DNA of 5,572 nucleotides from Bacteroidia bacterium (lineage in GTDB: Bacteria; Bacteroidota; Bacteroidia; Bacteroidales; Azobacteroidaceae), in assembly GCA_025999935.1 (NCBI GenBank), contig BNXY01000097.1:1-5572 (forward strand). The letters run 5' to 3'. Of the stretch, positions 1 to 3,409 are shown one piece after another (within the stretch, counting starts at the first letter, position 1; the number at the start of each line of letters is the position of its first letter). The translations under genes were made by a program, and so were the position numbers. The notes beneath the pieces are model-generated. The model saw only the letters and a list, made by a program, of their open reading frames with translations. It was not told the origin of the DNA and did not search any database.

Positions 1-1
1 A

Positions 2-157
2 GAAAAAGGAAAGATTACGAATAGCGATTATCAGGAAATAAATAATATATCCGAAAGAACAGCTTCTCGTGATTTGGAAGAATTATTTCAAAAGGGTATA
101 TTTGAACGAATTGGGGAAAGTAAATCAACCTATTATAAAATAAAGAATGGCGGATAA
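2..157 (+). CDS. C-terminal winged-helix tail of a Fic- or AlbA_2/AAA_4-type protein (5'-partial)
   Basis: The gene enters from the left edge and only its last 51 codons are visible. They read as a winged helix-turn-helix: a short strand/helix segment (KGKITNSDYQEI), a recognition-helix segment (ISERTASRDLEELFQKGIF) and a wing ending in STYYKIKNGG before TAA. From general knowledge, this tail is characteristic of Fic-domain AMP-transferases and of AlbA_2/AAA_4 ATP-binding regulators in Bacteroidota, where it probably binds DNA or mediates autoregulation. The catalytic part lies outside the window, so the two cannot be told apart. The stop lies inside the first unit of an 11-bp tandem repeat, so changes in repeat number would alter the last residues. 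The wHTH call is fairly firm; the parent family is inference. Confidence 0.7.
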   Translation, partial: EKGKITNSDYQEINNISERTASRDLEELFQKGIFERIGESKSTYYKIKNGG

Positions 158-188
158 ATGGCGGATATGGCGGATAAATGGCGGATAA
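147..188 (+). repeat. Tandem ATGGCGGATAA repeat (11, 9, 11, 11 bp)
   Basis: Four head-to-tail units of ATGGCGGATAA start at 147, 158, 167 and 178; the second lacks the final AA. A fifth isolated copy lies at 332-342. The first unit holds the stop codon of the upstream gene. Read from 147, the array also encodes a short overlapping frame, MADKWRIWRINGG. Because 11 is not a multiple of 3, each gain or loss of a full unit shifts frame. Confidence 0.9.
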
Positions 189-249
189 ATATTTAATTTT
201 TAGCAATGTTGGAGTTGGTGCAGGCAGTTATTATGAAATTATAAAATAA
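178..249 (+). pseudogene. Possible remnant of a second wHTH tail (MADK...GSYYEIIK)
   Basis: From the last repeat unit an open frame of 23 codons reads MADKYLIFSNVGVGAGSYYEIIK and then stops. Its end (GAGSYYEIIK) resembles the wing and C-terminus of the same wHTH family as the preceding gene (STYYKIKNGG). I infer that it is either a decayed extension of that gene, separated by the repeat array, or the leftover end of a paralogue. It is too short to be an independent gene with confidence. The DNA from 250 to 421 shows no convincing gene. Confidence 0.3.
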
Positions 250-252
250 TAT

Positions 253-274
253 ATTGGGCAATTATTGGGCAATT
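253..274 (+). repeat. Perfect tandem duplication of ATTGGGCAATT
   Basis: Two adjacent identical 11-bp units occupy 253-263 and 264-274 in non-coding DNA. The unit length equals that of the nearby ATGGCGGATAA array, but the sequence is unrelated. It is probably a replication-slippage product; no function is evident. Confidence 0.85.
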
Positions 275-421
275 AAAAACGCCACTTGATTTGCGGTAAA
301 TTGAAAGGTATAAAATAAAGAGCGACAGATAATGGCGGATAAAATCAAAATAGAAAAAACATGGGATTAAGCATTCATTACAGCGGTTGCTTGCGTAAAG
401 CAGAATCTTTACTTTTTTTGT

Positions 422-2329
422 ATGCCTGAAACAGACCTCCATAAACGAATAGAAGAACTTGAAACGGAAAATCATATCCTCCGTACCGAAAACAAACGAT
501 TACGGGAGGCTTTGGGTTTACCTACGGAAGAAGAAGTTCAAAAACAAGAGGTTATTACTGTTGAAAAAGAAAATACCACACCGGAAATTGTTTCGGCCAC
601 AAACAAATACAGTCCTTCCGATAAAAAGATAAATCTGTTCATGTCGCTGTTTTGCGGGCGAACTGATGTTTATGCCAAACGCTGTTACAGCAAGAATTTT
701 AATAGCAGTTATTATATTCTGGCTTGCAAAAACGAGTGGGCAAGAGGTGTTTGCGAACGTCCGAAAGTGAAATGTAAAAACTGTTCCAAACGGGAGTTAT
801 TGCCTTTAACGGAAGATATTATCAACAGTCATTTGCGTAACAAGGATGAAAATGGAAATGGTATTGTCGGTATCTATCCGCTTTTGCCGGATGATAGTTG
901 TCTGTTTCTCGCCGTTGATTTTGATGAGGAAGAATGGCAAAAGGATATTTCCGCTTTTCGATTGGTTTGTAAGGAATTGAATATTCCGGTAGCCATTGAG
1001 CGTTCCCGTTCCGGCAACGGCGCTCATGCTTGGTTTTTTTTCGATGAACCGGTACCGGCAATATCGGCGCGAAAGTTGGGTAATGCGCTTTTAACGAAAG
1101 CAATGTCTGTTAGGCACGAGATAAAATTTACTTCCTACGACCGGATGTTTCCCAATCAGGACTTTATGCCCAAAGGTGGTTTTGGCAATTTGATTGCATT
1201 GCCCTTGCAAGGCGGGGCGAGAAAAAATGGGAACAGTGAATTTATTGATGAAGATTTTCAAAGTTATCCCGACCAATGGGCGTATTTGGCTTCAATAAAG
1301 AAAATTACGATTGATGAATTTAAAAAGTATTCCGAAGAACTTTGCGATGGTAACGGCTTGGGGGAATTAGGCGCTACGGAAACCGATGAAGAAGATACTC
1401 CAAAACCTTGGGAGAGCAAAAAGCAGGAAGTCAAACTTGAAAACAAGGATTTTCCCGATAAACTTATTATCGTTGATGCGAACAGGTTGTACATTCTGAA
1501 GAAAGATATTAGCCAAAGGGCGCTCAATCGAATCAAGCGGCTTGCCGCCTTTTCAAATCCACAGTTTTACAAAACACAAAAGATGCGGATGTCCACATAC
1601 GATATTCCAAGAATCATTTATTCATTGGATGAAACGGCTGAGTATATGGGTATTCCGCGTGGATGCAAGTTCTCAGTTATTGACTTGCTCGAAAATGCTC
1701 ATGTTAATTATCTGTTTGACGACAAACGAAATCAGGGAAAAGCCATAAATGTCAGTTTTACAGGTACGCTTCGAGAAGAACAGCAATCTGCCGCCAACGT
1801 TTTACTCGAATACGAAACAGGCGTACTTTCTGTTCCGACCGCTTTCGGAAAGACGGTTATCGGTGCATCAATTATTGCCGAAAGAAAATGCAATACGTTA
1901 ATATTAGTCCATTTACAAACTCTGTTTGACCAATGGAAAAAATCGTTGGAACAATTTCTTCAAATAGATGAAGTTTTACCGGAAACAGAAAAAAAGCGTG
2001 GGCGTAAAAAGGTTCGCTCCATTGTTGGTCAAATCGGTTCGGGAAAAAACACGGCATCCGGTATTATAGATATTGCGCTTATACAAAGCCTAATCCATGA
2101 TAATGAAATAGATGAGATAGTAAAAAATTACGGCATGGTCATTGTGGACGAATGTCATCATGCCTCTTCCATCAATTACGAAAAGGTGCTTGGCACGGTC
2201 AATGCCCGATATGTGTATGGCTTAACGGCAACTCCGATTATCCTTACCCAACGGACTGAACATGTGATACGATTGGCCGGTATGTTGACAAAGCAAACGG
2301 CTGACAGGCTATTCGCAAATAGGCTATAA
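422..2329 (+). CDS. TOTE-type primase/SF2 helicase, truncated by internal deletion
   Basis: The protein has 635 residues. Residues 5-32 form a coiled coil (RIEELETENHILRTENKRLR). A Cys cluster follows (C102, C111, C118, C121; zinc-ribbon-like). The archaeo-eukaryotic primase domain spans about 140-310, with acidic motif DFD at 166-168, the SGNGAH motif (S197-H202) and the conserved FMPKGGFGNLIALPLQ segment. The first RecA lobe of an SF2 helicase runs from about 445 to 605: motif I PTAFGKT (472-478), DECH box (576-579), motif III TATP (602-605). Then IILTQRTEHV, which I recognise as the start of the second RecA lobe, joins directly to TATP, so roughly 100 residues seem missing. The frame ends soon after in FANRL. 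TOTE systems are predicted NTP-dependent conflict modules. Without the second RecA lobe this product should not work as a helicase. The ATG at 422 is the first start after an in-frame stop at 368; no clear SD is visible. Confidence 0.88.
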   Translation: MPETDLHKRIEELETENHILRTENKRLREALGLPTEEEVQKQEVITVEKENTTPEIVSATNKYSPSDKKINLFMSLFCGRTDVYAKRCYSKNFNSSYYILACKNEWARGVCERPKVKCKNCSKRELLPLTEDIINSHLRNKDENGNGIVGIYPLLPDDSCLFLAVDFDEEEWQKDISAFRLVCKELNIPVAIERSRSGNGAHAWFFFDEPVPAISARKLGNALLTKAMSVRHEIKFTSYDRMFPNQDFMPKGGFGNLIALPLQGGARKNGNSEFIDEDFQSYPDQWAYLASIKKITIDEFKKYSEELCDGNGLGELGATETDEEDTPKPWESKKQEVKLENKDFPDKLIIVDANRLYILKKDISQRALNRIKRLAAFSNPQFYKTQKMRMSTYDIPRIIYSLDETAEYMGIPRGCKFSVIDLLENAHVNYLFDDKRNQGKAINVSFTGTLREEQQSAANVLLEYETGVLSVPTAFGKTVIGASIIAERKCNTLILVHLQTLFDQWKKSLEQFLQIDEVLPETEKKRGRKKVRSIVGQIGSGKNTASGIIDIALIQSLIHDNEIDEIVKNYGMVIVDECHHASSINYEKVLGTVNARYVYGLTATPIILTQRTEHVIRLAGMLTKQTADRLFANRL

Positions 2330-2333
2330 AGCA

Positions 2334-2765
2334 TTGGCAGCTAACCAACCCGATAAAATCAATCTGATTTACGATGCCGACAGTTTTGTTCCTGTAATAA
2401 ACAATGATTTTATCGAAGCTAAAAAAGAGATATTGATTGTCAGTCCGTTTCTACGGCGAAAACGAATTGATATAGTTTTTGAATGGCTGAAAGAGCCGTT
2501 ACAAAAAGGCATATCAATTACCATAATAACCCGTCCACCGGAATCTTACAAAGAACAAGACCGAATAAAAGAATGTATTGAATACCTGAAATCAGTTGTT
2601 ACGGTTGTTCAAAAGTCCAATATTCATCAAAAATATATCATCATTGACAACTGTCTGGTTTGGTATGGAAGTATCAATCTGCTTAATTCCGGCAATTCAG
2701 AAGAAGGTATTATGCGTTTGGAATCAAGAGAATTGGCGGCGGAGTTGGAAGCCATGATGAAATAA
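2334..2765 (+). CDS. PLD-like C-terminal domain, detached from the TOTE helicase
   Basis: This frame encodes one phospholipase-D-like domain: an N-terminal strand (KEILIVSPFL), then HxK(x4)D (H98, K100, D105) followed by GSIN (112-115), ending in a segment (RLESRELAAELEAM) typical of PLD domains at the end of SF2 helicases. The nominal start is a TTG at 2334. The frame is in fact open back to 2289, and that upstream part (KRLTGYSQIGYKAL) looks like the natural linker between helicase and PLD domains, so the TTG start is probably artificial. It lies 4 nt beyond the stop of the primase/helicase frame and is most simply the 3' piece of the same ancestral gene, shifted out of frame. The PLD fold is clear; independent expression is doubtful. 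Confidence 0.8.
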   Translation: MAANQPDKINLIYDADSFVPVINNDFIEAKKEILIVSPFLRRKRIDIVFEWLKEPLQKGISITIITRPPESYKEQDRIKECIEYLKSVVTVVQKSNIHQKYIIIDNCLVWYGSINLLNSGNSEEGIMRLESRELAAELEAMMK

Positions 2766-2854
2766 AATTGTAAAAACACTGAATTTTTGGGATTTGTTAA
2801 GATATTGACTGATTGACGGTTAAGATGGTGATTCATCTTCCATCCATACCGCAA

Positions 2855-2889
2855 AAACGCTTGGTAATCAATAAAATTACCAAGCGTTT
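2855..2889 (-). terminator. Intrinsic terminator of the small minus-strand gene
   Basis: A perfect 14-bp inverted repeat (AAACGCTTGGTAAT and its complement, 7-nt loop) starts 23 bp past the stop of the minus-strand gene. Read on the minus strand, the stem ends in a run of five T. On the plus strand the run is only TTTCTG, but the hairpin may still help stop transcription of the converging PLD frame. Confidence 0.85.
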
Positions 2890-2911
2890 CTGTTGTTCCT
2901 ACCTGCAAAAA

Positions 2912-3199
2912 TCATTCACACAGACATTCGCCAATTATCTCGACCGTTTCTTTTTTATATGCACAACGATTGTAGTCTTCGCCGCGACACATCCAACAAC
3001 TGCACGGTGTCCGCACAGACTTATACCGTGGACACCAATTTGCCTTGTACAAATCAATCCATCGAGGATTTTTTATCCGTTCCCCATTGATAATAAATTC
3101 ATTGCTATAACTACCGTATGCAGCGTGCAGTTTCATTTTAGCCGCATAAATCCGGTTTCTTTGTTCAATTCTCCAATGTTTGTTTCTTTTTTCCATCAT
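2912..3199 (-). CDS. Small CxCxxC protein of unknown function
   Basis: The product is a basic protein of about 95 residues with a C-terminal half containing RTPCSCWMCRG, a CxCxxC cluster with further Cys nearby, suggestive of metal binding or a redox site. I recognise the PCSCWMCR pattern from small hypothetical proteins widespread in bacteria, but know of no function. The N-terminal half is rich in Arg, Lys and aromatic residues. Two consecutive ATG codons (3199 and 3196) are possible starts; a TTG at 3208 could extend it by three residues but is less likely. It has its own terminator downstream, and an inverted repeat covers its translation start region, so it looks like an independent monocistronic unit. 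It converges with the TOTE remnant and diverges from the restriction-modification gene. That the gene is real is fairly sure; no role can be given. Confidence 0.75.
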   Translation of the reverse strand: MMEKRNKHWRIEQRNRIYAAKMKLHAAYGSYSNEFIINGERIKNPRWIDLYKANWCPRYKSVRTPCSCWMCRGEDYNRCAYKKETVEIIGECLCE

Positions 3200-3228
3200 C
3201 ACGTTCAATTAATGTTATTATGAACGTG
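3200..3228. promoter_or_regulatory. Inverted repeat (operator-like or mRNA hairpin) at the start of the minus-strand gene
   Basis: CACGTTCA (3200-3207) and TGAACGTG (3221-3228) form a perfect 8-bp dyad around an AT-rich spacer that itself contains TAAT-GTT-ATTA. It abuts the ATG of the minus-strand gene. It could bind a dimeric regulator or, in the mRNA, form a hairpin over the ribosome entry site. Function is inference. Confidence 0.45.
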
Positions 3229-3326
3229 TTTGAAAAAAATTGTAATTGATTGTTGAGAATTGTATTCATCGTGTTGATATTTATTGTTTTATTGGATGTA
3301 AAGATAATTCTTTTTCCTCTTGTAAA

Positions 3327-3334
3327 CAAAAGTA
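3327..3334 (-). promoter_or_regulatory. Candidate Bacteroidota -7 box for the minus-strand gene
   Basis: On the minus strand this reads TACTTTTG, matching TAnnTTTG. It would start transcription about 120 nt upstream of the gene. No convincing -33 TTTG lies at the usual distance, so support is weak. Confidence 0.3.
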
Positions 3335-3378
3335 TGCTCTATTTTTACGGAAAAGAATGAAAATTGAATGAAAATCAA

Positions 3379-3386
3379 TACCTTTG
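3379..3386 (+). promoter_or_regulatory. Bacteroidota -7 box for the restriction-modification gene
   Basis: TACCTTTG is a perfect match to the TAnnTTTG -7 element used by the primary sigma factor of Bacteroidota. It lies 23 bp before the ATG at 3410, implying a very short leader. The -33 TTTG is not evident at the standard distance. The leader is A-rich and has no SD, which is common in this phylum. Confidence 0.6.
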
Positions 3387-3409
3387 CATAGCGCGTAAAA
3401 AAATAGATT

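Larger units (their letters stand above)
422..2765 (+). pseudogene. Ancestral single TOTE primase-helicase-PLD gene, now split
   Basis: The two frames above together give the domain order expected for one full-length protein: primase, helicase, PLD. Two lesions separate them. Near 2234-2242, motif III (TATP) is fused in frame to IILTQRTEHV, skipping the inter-lobe region. Near 2286-2300, the start of the second lobe (RLAGML) runs into the GYSQIGYKAL linker, which continues in a different frame, so helicase motifs V and VI are absent. Both are best explained as deletions in a gene no longer under selection. A collapsed metagenomic assembly is an alternative. Confidence 0.7.

Noticed and set aside
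410..420. TACTTTTTTTG as a -7 promoter box for the TOTE gene
   Set aside because: It has three extra bases compared with TAnnTTTG and ends 1 nt before the ATG, leaving no room for a leader.
239..475. 78-codon minus-strand ORF across the start of the TOTE gene
   Set aside because: AT-rich, Phe/Ile/Tyr-rich translation without recognisable features; overlaps the coiled-coil start of the real gene.
822..1103. Minus-strand ORFs under the primase domain
   Set aside because: They are antisense to the DFD and SGNGAH motif region and have no domain features.
2822..2839. Short inverted repeat AAGATG-GTGATT-CATCTT
   Set aside because: Arms of only 6 bp with no T-run; expected by chance in this composition and next to a much stronger terminator.
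2813..3223. 136-codon plus-strand ORF opposite the CxCxxC gene
   Set aside because: It has low-complexity composition with no recognisable domain, starts before the terminator hairpin and runs through it. The opposite strand carries the PCSCWMCR signature and a well-placed terminator.
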